Shown here piece by piece: positions 33,586 through 46,168 of a stretch of 64,000 bases of DNA. The stretch covers positions 1-64,000 of the forward strand of contig JAPTJF010000104.1 in NCBI GenBank assembly GCA_029339195.1. The letters are read 5' to 3'. Origin of the DNA: Micractinium sp. NFX-FRZ (taxonomy: Eukaryota > Chlorophyta > Trebouxiophyceae > Chlorellales > Chlorellaceae). Below the pieces are notes generated by a model, which did not search any database, was not told the DNA's origin, and saw only the letters and a program-made list of their open reading frames with translations. The first letter of the stretch is position 1. Every line of letters starts with the position of its first letter. The translations under genes and the position numbers were made by a program.

Positions 33586-36500
33586 TCAGGGTGCCAGCGT
33601 GGGCACGCTGTGCGTGTCCAGCTGCAGCAGCGTCTCGTCAGCCACCAGGCCCCGCAGCTCGGCGGGCCACTGCCGAGGGTCGGGCTGCTGGGCCAGCAGG
33701 CGGGATGCCGCCTCTCGTGCCGCCTCCAGTAGCTCCCGGTCCCCGGGAATCCTGGCCGCCTGTGGGCAGGGGGCAGGCAAGGCGCGGGGGAGAAGGGTGA
33801 GGGTCAAGACAGCTGCGGGCGCGGACATGGAAGCTCTCTGTTCCGTAGGATATGCTTCCCAATTTCGCTTTCCGCCCACTCCCTGTCCGCCAACCGCCTG
33901 CCCTCCTGCCCTCCCTCCCTCCCCACCTTGAATGATGTCCTCACGTCCCACACGCTCTGCTGCCTCACGCTTCTCCCTTCCCTCCTGCCCCCTGCCCTCC
34001 GCCTTCCCCCCTGCCCTCCCTCCCTCCCTCCCTCCCCACCTTGAACGACGTCCGCACGTCCCGCCCGCTCTGCCGCTTCCCCAGCACCTCCCCCGCCCCC
34101 CGCAGCTCCAGGTCACATTCGGCCACCGCAAAGCCGTTGCTGCAGTTGACCAGCACCTGCATTGCAGGGACAGAGGGAATTCGATAAGTCGTTGATCGTA
34201 GGAACGACGCACCAAATCCACGTTAAGGCGGTTGCTGTCGTGGCCACAAGGCCCACCCCATCCCACGTGTCCCCCTCCCTCCCTCCCCTCCCGACCTTCA
34301 TCTTCTTCTTCGCCGTCACCCCGCTGCCCCGGCTGTACACCAGGTAGCAGTAGGACTGGCGCTCGCTGCGCCCCACGCGCCCCCGCAGCTGGTGCAGCTG
34401 GGCAAACCCAAAGCGCTCTGCGGGCGGGGAGAGGGCGAGGGGCGGAGGGGCTCAGGGGCCAGGCGGGCAGGCGGGCAGAGGAGCACCGGGCAGGTGGGCA
34501 GGTGGGCAGGCGGAACGGCGGGCGAGCAGGAGGCGGCTGTGCAGAGGTAGGTGCACGGCTGCAGGGGTACAAGCGGTGTGCCTGGCAAGCCGCGCAACCG
34601 GCTGGCTGGCTGGCTGGCTGGCAGGGTGTGCGCGCACACCCATCTGCATGCTCGACTGCTGGCATCCACCAGCATCGTTTGCCCCACTCAAAACCCACAC
34701 CTTATAAACAGTCCCCCAGGTGGGCACACACTCGCCTGCATGCTCGATGACCATCACCGTTGCCTGGGGCACATCCACCCCCACCTCCACTACCGTGGTG
34801 CTGCAGGCAGGGCCAAGGGCCAGGCAGAGCAAGCGAGGCACGGGCAGGTGCGTGGGGTGTTGTTAGGGCGCATTGGCAGCTCTGCCTGTGTGCTCCCACG
34901 CGGCCTCCACCACGGCTCGCTGCCTGGCTCCTTTCCTTGCCTGCGCCTTGCCTCCGCCCCACGGAAAACAGATGGGGGGGGGGGGGGGGGGGGTTGCCAC
35001 CATGCTGCAATGCATGATGGCAGCCATCTACCTCAGGTTCACCCCCCGTCTTATCTCTCCCTCACCTGACCAGCACCCGAATGCTGCCGGCCTTGAACCG
35101 CTGCAGCACCGCCTCCTTTTCCTCGGGCGGCAGCTGGCCGTGGAGCAGGCCGCAGTCGGCCGCCTCAAACACCCCCTCATCCAGCAGGCGCTGCAGCTCC
35201 CCGGTAGCTGCCTTGATCTCCTCCTGCGGCGCGTGAGGGAGGAAGTGGAAGGGGCACCTTGAGGCCCACTGCTGTCGCTGCTCAAGCCGCTCCTCCACCG
35301 CACCGCGCTCTTTGCCCCCCGGCCTCTCGTCAACAACCCTCACTCCTCCCCCCTTCCCTTGCTTTCATCACGTCAACAATACTCGCTCCTCCCACCTTTC
35401 GCTTCCTTTCGTCACGCCAACAACCCCGGGCCTCTCCTCCCCCCAGCCCGCCTCACCATCTTGTCGCTCTCCTCCACAAAGGGGCACACGATGTAGATGC
35501 AGTGCCCCTGGGCCATCTCCCCACGGATGTGCTCGTACATCTGCGCGGGCGGGGGATGAGAGGAGTGGAAAGGAGGGTTCAGGTGCCGGGCGGCCTGCAG
35601 CAGTGAGGGTGCCGTCTGGTCCTCGATCTCGGTGGGCGCCTTGGCGGCTGCCCATCTCTGTGGCAATGGCACACGATGGGGGGGATGGGGGGGCGGAAGG
35701 GGGCGGGGGGGGGGGGGGTAGGGGGGTACAACATAGCACCCAGTAAGTGCCAATCGGGAGGACCGCCCTCCACCTCCACACACATGCAACCGCCCCAACA
35801 CACGCAAACCTCTCAGGGCCCCCCCCCCCCCCAAATGAGAAGAAAGAATGGACCCGCCTTGCGCCTGTCTGGCAGACACCACACAGCATGCGCTTCACGA
35901 CCCGCACGGGACTCGCACAGCATGACCACAGCACATCTCCAGCAGCTGCGCCCAGCTCCACACCTGCTGCCGGTCGGGCGAGCCGTCCTCCAACATGCGT
36001 GTCACCACGGGGCTCCGCCCCGCTGGCAGATCCAGGATGACCACCTGCACAGCGCGACCACAGCGCAGGGCACAGCGTGAGAACACCACGGCAAGGTCGT
36101 CATTGGCATGGTACAGCGCTGCGCCCTGCTGGCAGCTCCTGGATGGCCACCTGGCACAGCATGACCACAGCATGGAAAGTGAGCATCGGCAGGAGCGAGA
36201 AGGCTTGGCGGCGTGGGCCGCGAGCGGTGCAGCACAGCAAACAGTGAAGCGCCCACATATCAATCAGGCAGCGTCCACTCCCTTGCTGTGGCTCCCCCCC
36301 TGCCCAACATATCAATCAATCAACAACAGAGAAGATCAGCACACCTGGCTCATGTCGCCATGGTCTATGAGCGCCTGTGTGCGTGGGATGGGGGTGGCCG
36401 TCATGTGCAGCACATGGGGGGCCGGGGACGCCTTGGCCAGCAGCCGGCCGCGCTGCTCGACACCAAACCTGGGAAGCACAGGGGAGCAGAGCAGGTTGTG

Positions 36501-39500
36501 TGTGTGTGTGTGTGTGTGTGTCGCACGGGAATGGATGGGGGTGTAATTTTCACTCAAAAGTATGAGTATGAGGGAGAGAGTGTAGAGCTGACAAACGTAT
36601 GGTCAGGCCCAGCAGCAGCCCGCCCACTCACTTGTGCTGCTCGTCCACCACCGCCAGCCCCAGCCGCCCTCGCACTGTGACAGTTACGACTGAGTCCCCC
36701 CCTCCCTATGACCTGCTGCTGCTTACACCCAACCCCTTCTGACTCACTTGTGCTGCTCGTCCACCACGGCCAGCCCCAGCCTGGCAAACTGTGTGGAGTC
36801 GGAGATGAGGGCGTGGGTGCCCACGGCAATGTCGATGTCGCCGCGGGCCAGCGCCTCGTTCAGCACGGCGCGCGCCTTGCCCTTGACAGAGCCGGTGACC
36901 TGCACGGGGAGCATAGGTGGGAGGTACAGTAAGTGTACAGCCGCTGTTGCCTTGTGACACCTCCCTGCTCGGGCATGCACGCTCGTGCCGCCCTCCAACC
37001 CGGTGCTGCTACTCACGCATGCATGCATCCCCCCTCCCCCACCCCCGCCAGCTCACCAGTGCAATGCGGGGCAGCTGGAAGCCGGCCAGCCTGCGCGCTG
37101 TGACCTCCCGGTTCATGCCCTGCACCAGCTGCTGCAGGTTGCGGTGGTGCTGCTCGGCCAGGATCTCGGTGGGGGCCTGCAGGGGTGGAATGTTGACAGG
37201 TTATGAACAGGAGAGAGAAGTGATACCATTGAGCAGGGTAAGCTGCGGTGCTGCCGCTCTGTACGTTTGCTCACCACATATCAGGCTGCCTGCCGTCTGG
37301 CACCCCCACTCATCGCTGCCCTCCCACCCCACCCCGCCCCTACCATGATGGCGCCTTGATACCCCGCCCCAGAGGCGGCCAGCAGCGCCAGCAGCGCCAC
37401 TGCAGTCTTGCCGCACCCCACATCGCCCTGCAGACAGGGGATGGGGAGGCAGGCAGGCAAGCAGGCAGGCAGGCCAGGCCAGGGGCCGAAGTGAGGGTAG
37501 CACGTACGATGGCTGATGCAGGGCCTGAGCAGCAGGACATTACGGGTATATAGGCTGAAAGCAGTTGCATCACAGCACTCCACAGCGCGGCGCAGCACAG
37601 CATGAAACGGCAAGGCACAGCTCGGCACAGCTGCACCTTGGCCTCGGGCCCTTCCACGGCTCTGTCCTACAGCCCCGACCCCACCCCAGCCTCGCCCGCC
37701 ACAACATGTCGCCCCGCCCCCGTGCCCAAAACAAAGCAACAAAGGCAGGCGCCCCGCCCCCCCGCGGGCACCTGCAGTAGGCACTGCATCGGCGGCCAGC
37801 CCGCCATCTGCCCCAGGATCTCGTCCAGAGCGCTCTGCTGCCCCCTGGTCAGCGTGTACCCCAGGCACTGCCGCCCCAGTTCCAGTAGCTGCGTGCCGCG
37901 GTCGCCGATGGCCACGCCGCCGGCGCCGCCTGTGGCGTCGCGCCTGCATTATTATGAAGGGGGCGGGCAGGAGTGGCAGGGGGGGCGTGGGTCACGAGGG
38001 GTGGCAGGCAGCCGCCCCGCCTGTGGTGCACCCACCAGCAGATTTGGGTGCTGTGCTGTGCGCCGCGTGCCATGCACGCCTTGAAAGCCAGCCAAACAAC
38101 AGCAAAAGGACTTTGCAAAGGACAAGCAGCGCCCACCACGCCAGGTTGCGCTGCACCAGCAGCGTCAATGCTACAAGCTTCATTGCGGCACGCTCTCCCC
38201 CCAACCCAGTCGCCATGGGACGGCTGCTGGCTCCCGTGGACTTTATGTTTTAGTGAACCTGAACCCGGAGCCCTATATATATAAATAAATTAGAACCCTA
38301 CCCTAAACCCTTTGTAACTGATTGATTGAGCACTCACCACGCCAGGTTGCGCTGCACCAGCAGCTTCAGCTGGAGGGCCAGAAACTCCTGGAAGGCCAGC
38401 CGCTGCCGCGCCCGCTCCAGCTCCAGCTCGCTCCCGGGCCGGTGCATGGCTTGCAGCGCGGGCAGCAGGGGTGGCAGGTCGTATGTGGACAGGACCCAGT
38501 CGGGGAGGGGCTCCAGGGGGACCCCGGTGGATGTGGCCGCCTGTGGGGGAGGAAACGAGGGAGAGGGGTGGGAGAGGAGGGGCCGGCAGGTTGTGGGCAG
38601 TGTGGTATATTGAGGGGATATATAAGGGAGAGGATCCAGTCGGGGAGGGGCTCCAGGGGGACCCCGGTGGATGCGGCCGCCTGCGGGGGAGGAAACGAGG
38701 GGGAGGGGAGCAGGAGAGGAGGGGGCGGCAGGTTGTGGGGATATTGAGAAAGGTACAAAAGGGGAGGGGCACCAGGGGAAGGGAGGGGCTCTGTAGAGGG
38801 AGGGAGGATCTAGTTGGGGAGGGGCTCCGGGCAGGGAGGGGCTCTGTAGAGGGAGGGAGGATCTAGTTGGGGAAGGGCCAAGGGGCTTCGGCGCAGGGGC
38901 CCGGAGAGAAGGAATGCATGGGGGGCTGGAAGACGGAATGAGACGCCCCAGCCACGTGCACCCCCCCAATGCCCCCCAACCCAGGCAGCCCACCTCTGCG
39001 ATGGCCAGCCCCTTCTCCACCATGCGCTGCATCTGGGAAGGGTTCACCCCGCCCCGGGACGGGTGCACCACCGCCACCTGCGCCGTCTGCTGCTGCTGGC
39101 AAAACGCGGCGCGCGCCTCCTCTGGCAGCAGGATGGTGTGCTTGGTGGCATCCAGGCGCCACAGGTCTGCGCATTGGTTGGGTGGGTGGCATGTCGAAGG
39201 GGTGGATGGCAGGCAGAAATTTTGAGTTGCAAGCTTCTGGCTGGGGGTGGTGCGCGCCTCCTCCGGCAGCAGCACCGTGTGCTTGGCGGCGTCCAGGCGC
39301 CACAAGTCTGCGCATTGGGTGGGTCCGAAAGTTGGTAGCAGCAGGTGCGATGAAGGTACAAGTGGCGTGCTGCTGGTGGGCAGAAGGTGGCGCAAGCCCC
39401 TGTTGACACCAGAACCGTGTGCTTGGTGGCATCCCAACGTGGGCTACACAACCCCTCCTCCCATGCACGGCATCGCCCCGCACCTGCCCGCTTGGACCTG

Positions 39501-42500
39501 CCAACTGGCTACAACTTGACAGGCCCCGATCCCGCCAACACGATTCTGTGTTTCATTATAAAAGTGCCACTGCCCCAAGCGCCGTGCAACGCACAACTGG
39601 TTCTCAGCCCCCTGCCCACCCCGCACCTGCCCTGCCGGCCTTGTCAATCGGCTGAAGCTTGACGGGGCCAGACACCACCAGCAGCTCCCCCGCTGCCGCC
39701 AGCTTCTGCTGCGTCAGCCGCAGGCCGTGCTGGGCAAACCGGCCGCCCTTCCGGTAGTCGAAGATCTGCACAGCAGGCAAAGGGAGAGCAGAGGGCAGAG
39801 GCGGGGTTGGGCGCGAGGCACCGGTGAAGTCAGCACAGGCGTCCCCATGCCGCGCCTGCGCTGTGCCCAAGCGCGCGCAAGCATCGGCCACAGCTTGCCA
39901 CATGCTGCCGACATGTCGGTGCGCCCCCACACAATCGGCGTGTGCAAAGTGAAGAGCTCCTGCCCTCTCTAGTGCACTCCTCGCTTGGTTGCGCCCGAGA
40001 CTGGACCAGCTTGTTACACACTGATCACATGTGGCCCCCCAAAGCGCCCCAGAGTGTGGCAAGCAAAGCGCTCCCCCCTGCATGCACCCACACACCCAGC
40101 CCAGCATGTGCCCAATACATAGCTCCCCCCCGTGCCCAATACAGAGCTCCCCCCACCCCCCCACCTCCAGCTGGCAGTCTCGATGAACATAGGCGTCCTC
40201 CGGCAGCCAGGGCACGTCCAGCCCAACCTCCGAGGGGTGCACCACCTCCATCTCGGCTTTCAGGAACCAGGCGCCGTTGCCGCTGCCCTGCTGCCTCAGA
40301 AACTGCGCAGGTTTCAGGGTGTACAGAGGGGGAGCGGGGGCAGGAAGGGGGTGGGGGTGAGCTACGTGGAGATGCAAGCCTTCAAAAAGCAAAACCCACG
40401 CTTTGTTGCATTTGCAGAGCGGAGGAGGCGGGCCAGATGCGCCCAGATGCGGGCCGTCGGCTCACCCGGGCCCCATCAACTCACGGCACTTTGCCCAGTA
40501 GCCCTTCCACTGCCCAGCCCTCCCACCTCGCCCGACATTGACCCACACTGCCCGTGTTGCATCGCATCCCTGTCCCCCTGTACAACGCGCCCCCCACCCC
40601 CCGTTGCCCTCGTCCACCCAGCACCGCCCCACCCAATCCACCCACCGGTGCCTTCTTCATGCGCACAGCCAGGGTGACAACCGGGTCCACGTCTCCCTCC
40701 TCCGGCAGCCTGCCGGGCTGGGAAGTCATCAGCCGGCTTGGGTAGCACTCCAGCAGCTGGCCCAGGGTCAGCACCTTGCCGCCCTCCAGGTCCCTGCACC
40801 AAGGGGGAGGCAGGCGGGAGGGAGGGAGGGAGGGAGGGAGGGAGGGAAGCGGGGCGGAGCACGGGTGTGTGGGTGTGGGGATGGGGGTGGGGAGAAAGGG
40901 CACGGTGTCAGGGCAGGGCTGAGAGCTCAGAGCAGGCAGGAATAGGGATTTAGGGCGGAGCAGGCGTGTGTGTGGGTGTGTGTGTGTGGGGGGGAGACGG
41001 CACGGCGTCAGGTCTGGGCTGAGAGAGGGCAGGGCAGGCATGCCGCCGCCGCGCATGTGCACCCTCTGTACTGCCTGCCTGCCTGCCCGCCTGCATCAAA
41101 CTAGCTGCCTTCAACCACCAGCACGACCTCGGCCCACTCACGCTGCTTGCTTCTTGGTGAACTGCCCCTTCTTGCTGAGCTGGGTGAGGGGAGTTGCCAG
41201 GAAGCTGGCGCGTAGCGAGTCATCCGCCACCACGGCATCCCACCCCGCCTGCACCGCCGCCACCTGCGCCCGCCTGCAGCCAGCAGTACAGAGGACGACC
41301 CGTGCGCGGGGGGAGATCTTCAGGCACGTGCATACATACAGGCTGGGCCGCACCCTTCACAACAGCCAGCACCCGCAGCTGAAGCATGCGTGCGCGCCTG
41401 ACTCAACGCTACCGCTACCAGTGCCTGCCCAGCTTCCCGCCCATGCCAGTCTGTGCCAGCCGCGTGCGCCTCCCTCCCGTGCCCCCCTAGCCGCACCTCT
41501 CCTCAGTGCTCAGCGCATGCAAGCGCACGCCCTCCGCCTCGCCAGCCTCCTCCTCCTCCTCCTCAAGGCTCGGCGAGCCCGCCGTGCTCAGCGCGCTCAC
41601 CGCCTCGATGCCGGCGCTCTCTATCAGCGACAGAGGGTCTCGCGCTGCCTCCCACCCTGCCACCTCTTGCCCCGCAGACGTGCCGCCATCTGCCAGTGTA
41701 TCCAGCAGGCTGGCCGGGCCGCCGGGCTTGGTGGCCCGCTGCCTTCGGGAGGTGGCAGGCTTGGCTGGTTCCTGCCCGGTGGCTGCTGGGAGCTGGCCCA
41801 CCCAGCCGGCCCAGAAAGCCCCCTCCTGCATGGCGGCGGCATGCACCTGGGTGACCAAGTCGGCGCCGGCTGCAGGAGCAAGGGGTTGGAGCGCAGGGCG
41901 GGGGCGGGGGCGGGGGCGGGGAGGTGAGGAGGCACGCCATGTCAGCCTGGTGTGCACCGGGGGTCATGCGCTTGGCCAGGGCCTCGGGCCAGGGGGGTGC
42001 CGGTTGCTGGCTTGCAGGTGCAGGGGTACGGCAAGTGCCTGTCAAAAGCAGTCCACCCAGTGACCCTTCACCCACTCCCACCCCCACCCCCCACCCCCAC
42101 CCCACCACGCCCCCCCACACACAAGCTTGCATGCCCGCACCTGGCACCCCGGGCGTTCGCGCCAGCAGGTGCTGCAGCACCACCAAGTTGCTCTGGCAGT
42201 CTGCCAGCGCCCGGTGGGTTGTTTCAGGGGCCTTGCCAGCGTAGTGCTCATACAGCGTGCCCAGCCTGTGGTCTGCAGGCTCCACGGCGCCCCCCTTGGG
42301 CTGCACCGCCCGGCCTAGGGTGAGGGTGTCCAGGAAGCGGGCGTGGCGCAGCAGCGGCAGGCCGGCGGCGCGGGCGCGGTGGATGAGTATGGGCAGGTCG
42401 AAAGCTGAGGGTGGGTGGGCCAGAGAGGGGAAGAGGGAGGGCAGGGGGCATGTTGTGGTCGGCAGCGGGCAGGTCGAGGGCGGCAGGCGCGGCAGGGGGA

Positions 42501-44807
42501 AGGGGAGCGCAAGCAAGCTAGCAAGCAAGGCAGAAAGAGGGCCGACAATGTGCTGCAAGCTGGAGAAGACACATTGCAGCTGTGGCACAGCATGGCACAG
42601 CATGGCACAGCATGGCACAGCACCCATCGCAGATACTTGGCACCGGTCCGCACCCCCGCCCCCAACCCTTGCTGTTGTGGCTGCACAGCAAGTCGCTGCA
42701 TGGCGCATCACACGGTTTCACACTCAGACATTACGGCCGGATGCGGGCATCAAGGCACAACCGCCGTGAGTCCCACAACAGCACCCCTCCCCGCACCCGC
42801 CCACCCACCCTTGATGTTGTGCCCGCACAGCAGCAGGTAGCCCCCCGGCCCCGCCGCCGCCACCGCCTCGCCAAGCACGCTGAAGAAGTTGGTGTACACG
42901 TCCTCGAATTCAGGGTGCACCTCCGCCTGGGCATCCTCTGTGGAGATGTTGGTGATGTCCGCCGCCTTCTCAGCCATCACCTGCGTTATGTGCATGTGTC
43001 ACATGACATGCAACTGTGTCACACGCATGCGCGTGCGCACTGACCACGTGTGCACGCAGCGAGCTTCCCTGTGAGCGCCTGCTTCGGGGCTCCACCTGTG
43101 CTGCAAAGCCTCCACACGAGGGCAGGCACCTCCCTCCCTCACCACCGCCCCCTGCTGGCGCCGCCGTGCACCCCCAATGCAGCAGTGCTTGACGGCACGA
43201 GCTGTGGTCACCTCGCCCGCCGGCAGTCGCACGCGGAAGCAGTAGTCTGCGCCGCTCTCTGCGTGCAGCGCTGCCAGCTCCACGATGCGTGACTTGGCGA
43301 GCATGCGGCCTGCAGGGGAAGAAGGGTGGGGGTGGGTGTTGGGGGAGAAGAGGGTGAGAGTGAAGCGAAGAGGAAGGGGGATGGGGGCTAGTTCAGCTCT
43401 GGAGGCGCACGGGGCGGGGTGCTGCACACATGACCACGACTGCACACATGCTGCCAGGTGGGAAGAGGGCTGGGGCTCTCAACCTTACCCCCTGCACAAG
43501 CAAGCCCTCCCGCTCCACTCTCCCTGCACGCACGCACTCCCTGCCTGCTGCCTACAAAGGACACCAGGCTGTCAAGCAGGCAGTGTGCACGGCGCAGCAC
43601 ATGCCTGAAGAGACCAGCACAAGCAATGGCCGGCCCCTTCCGGCAGCTCACCGCTCGTCTCCAGATCGAACACAACGGGCACCGGGCGCAGCAGGGTGGC
43701 TGGGTCCGGGGGCTGGAAGGGCTGCTGCTGCTGCTCGTCCAGAGAGAGTGACCACTCGGACATAAAGGAGAGCGGGGCATCAGGCTGTTGAGCTGGCGGT
43801 GGCGCTGCTGGTGCCGGCGCTGGCGCTGGCGCTGAGCCGTTCACCGCAGCAGTCGCAGCAGTACCAGCGGTACCAGTGGTGCGAGCAGTGCCCCTGTCAG
43901 GCAACAGCTGTGCCCCTCCTGCCATCTCTGCCACAGCCTGCTGCACCTGTTGCTGTGGTTGGCGGAGCGGGGCCCCGCTGTGCGCAGCCACTCTCGAAGC
44001 AGGGGCAGGAGCCGCCGCCGCAGCCGCCCTCGCCGCTCCCACCTCCAGCGCTGCCGCCGCAACTGCTGCCACGCTGCCGCCGCCGCCGCCGCTGCTCAGG
44101 GTTTCGGTCAGCCTTAGCAGCTCATTGCACAGCTGCTCCCGCCGCTCTGAAGACATGCCGCTGTACTGCTGTGCCAGGGGCAGGTAGGGGCTCAGCTGGG
44201 GCAGCTGCTGGGCTTGGGCAGCGAGCGACTCGACCTGCTTGGTGCATGCGGCGGCGGCAGCGGTGGCAGTTGTGGCAGCGATTGTCGTGCTGGTCAGTGG
44301 CAGGGGGCGGGCGCCAAGCACAGCCATAGGGGTGTTGCGTTGATGAATTGTTGGCATGTTGGTTGGCTGCTGCAAAACTCTTTTGCCCAGCACCGTGGCC
44401 TCGTCAGCCCACTATCTCTATCTCGGCCAGCAAACCCCCACCCCTGCCACACTCTGGGCAGCAGCACCCACCAAGAACTGATCAAACGTGGCTGACCGCC
44501 CCTGGAAGTTGGGGCAGCGTTTGCCCACTTCATACTCAATGCCCTGCCGCAGCCGTGTCAAGTCGGCAGAGGCGGCCGCAGCCGCCGAGGCCGAGGCCGA
44601 CGCAGCACCCGCCACACGGCGTGCAGGGGCCTGCAGGGCACGTTGGGAAGGCAGGGCATGGCGAGGCTGGCGATTCTTCTGCCATCAGGTGCTTGGATGC
44701 AAAGTAGAGTCGCGTTGCTGCCAGCACAGCGCCGAGGGGCAAGGCGCACCTGAGCGGCGGTGGCACCCCGGCCCGCCGCCTGCAGCAGGCGCCCCACGGA
44801 GCGCATC
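33586..44807 (-). CDS. DEDDh exonuclease-RecG helicase fusion, plastid/mitochondrial-type leader
   Basis: About 1,400 residues over 25 exons. The N terminus is [19 protein letters not shown] (44751-44807), a basic organelle-type leader. It is followed by 44472-44630 and a large Ala/Gln-rich exon, 43652-44369, ending [10 protein letters not shown], which is exonuclease motif I (DxE). Later exons give [38 protein letters not shown] (motif II region) and [19 protein letters not shown] (motif III HxxxxD). In-phase exons then lead into RecG: wedge/OB region (about 39600-41270), then [15 protein letters not shown] (Walker A), [11 protein letters not shown] (box II, DEQH), [77 protein letters not shown] and [15 protein letters not shown]. 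It stops with TGA at 33586. RecG remodels stalled forks and recombination intermediates. One donor, at 34735, is GC. That this is one gene, not two, rests on phase continuity across 42141/41869. Confidence 0.82.
34974..34993. repeat. Uninterrupted run of 20 G
   Basis: Homopolymer in a RecG intron; it is poly-C in the transcript. Shorter G and C runs of about 12-14 occur at 35707-35719 and 35819-35832. These are prone to polymerase slippage and assembly error. Confidence 0.9.
38490..38705. repeat. Duplicated exon start in the RecG gene
   Basis: The acceptor-proximal exon part and flanking intron at about 38495-38575 recur at about 38636-38712 almost unchanged, including the GTGGATG(T/C)GGCCGCCTG core. 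Offset about 140 bases. The copy nearer the downstream exon (lower coordinates) continues into the RecG coding exon 38338-38540. Confidence 0.9.
38781..38873. repeat. 53-bp tandem repeat in a RecG intron
   Basis: A 40-base unit starting GGGAGGGGCTCTGTAGAGGG occurs at 38781-38820 and again at 38834-38873. Confidence 0.9.
39112..39437. repeat. Threefold copy of an exon edge in the RecG gene
   Basis: The exon edge encoding [20 protein letters not shown] at 39112-39175 recurs at about 39257-39322 and again, more decayed, at about 39402-39437. Offsets are about 145 bases each. Confidence 0.9.
42578..42620. repeat. CATGGCACAG decamer repeat
   Basis: Four tandem ATGGCACAGC units in the intron between the second and third exonuclease-motif exons. 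Confidence 0.9.
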
Positions 44808-46168
44808 GTCGCTGGCCGCGCTGCTGCTGGTGCTGCTGCAGGAGCTGTGCGCATCGCTGGTTGCCGCGCTACGCTGCGCTGCTGCTTCGCATGGCCGCTC
44901 TGCGCGCCACGAAAACAAACTCAAAAGCCCAAACCTCTTGCCGCTGCTTCTTAGGCGTTAAGCAAGATATTTGGAGTGCAGTGTTGTTAGCATGCAGGGT
45001 CGAGATCAATTTGTGAGACGGCAGTGGTGGGCCGCTTCTTCTTCCACCGCCGCCGTCCGTCCCGCCCCTCTGCCGCCGTCCCGCCTGGCCTCACCCCGTA
45101 CGCCCCCCTCCTGCTCCTCGATAGCAAGCTCACAGCCCACAGTGGGATCCTCAAAGGTCTTCAAGGACCTTACACGCTGCTGGTGTGTTGGTGTGTTGGT
45201 GTGCTGGTGTGTTGGTGACCAGCACTGGTGTGCAGCCATGCCAGTGTCGATGCTGATGTCAACAGCAAGAAGCCCAGCTGCCGCGGTGCTCTGCAGCACT
45301 CGTACTGGTTGCCCTCCGCTTCTGGCAGCCCCCGCTGCCGGGGATGGCAGAGCGGCAGGCCGCCGGCACTGCGTGGGTGCGGTGGGCATGCTGCAGAGTG
45401 GGAGGGGCAAGGCAGGGCAGGGTGGGGGGTCAGGCCAACCACGGAGCTCAAGGCGCATGGGTGTGGCGCCTGCACTGCACGGCACTGCATGGTGCAGGGC
45501 GCAAGGTTCCGATAAGGCGTCATCAGTTGGACACACAAGCAACACATGTTTTGTAAGAGTTTCTCAAGTTAGAGCCGTTTCCCCCCAAACCAACGTTGCC
45601 CATTGGGGCCCCGCCAACCTGGGAATGCTGCTCTGCATGCACACTTAGCTGCGCCTCCAAACATGAAGGACGCCCCAATGTGGCCGGACCATTTGACTGC
45701 CAGGCTGTCGAGGGTCTTGCAGCTGCCCCGCTGCTGCCTGCAGCCTCCCGCCCCTTGCATCGATGCATAAGACGCTCACGACATGTACCAACCGTTTCGC
45801 ACAGCTGGCAGCACACACAGTTTGTGGGGGGCGCGGTTGTGGGTGGGTGTTACAAAAACAGACAGCCGAGAGGGAGTCTGGCGTCAGACGAGCAAGCGAA
45901 GCGGGAGGGGGGTCAGCGGCAGAGGGGGGGGAGAGAGGCGAGCAAAAGAATAGCAAAGTAGGATGGGGGGAGGGCGCTGGTGGCAACCCATATCAGGTGG
46001 CAGCTCATCGCGGGGGCGGCTGGACAGAAAGGCGGGCAGGCAGCAGGTCAAGCCTGCCTCTTGGGACGCCGCTGGGCGCGCTGCACTAGGCGCCCCGCTG
46101 CGTCCGCACGCCCGCACCGCCCGTTGTGGGTTGGCGCAAAGGATGCCTGCGCGCCTGCCTCTTCCTGT
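44808..46168. other. Region between SHMT 3' end and RecG-gene 5' end
   Basis: Both flanking genes are on the minus strand, so this holds the SHMT 3' UTR and the promoter of the exonuclease-RecG gene. TTACA (minus TGTAA) at 45850-45854 is a plausible SHMT poly(A) signal. A short GTGTTGGTGTGCTG repeat occupies about 45179-45219. ORFs on both strands lack recognisable features. Confidence 0.5.

Noticed and set aside
35575..35665. [18 protein letters not shown] segment as a RecG coding exon
   Set aside because: RecG proteins join the PPGRxPV strand region directly to the MYEHIRGE helix. The segment has no family counterpart, though an alga-specific insertion cannot be excluded.
36630..36680. Second [12 protein letters not shown] helicase box as an additional RecG exon
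   Set aside because: It duplicates the real exon end at 36748, would repeat the DEQH box in the protein, and fits the exon-echo pattern instead.
45006..45545. 179-codon minus-strand ORF upstream of the exonuclease-RecG gene
   Set aside because: No recognisable protein features, overlaps a GTGTTG repeat, and plus-strand ORFs of similar length overlap it.
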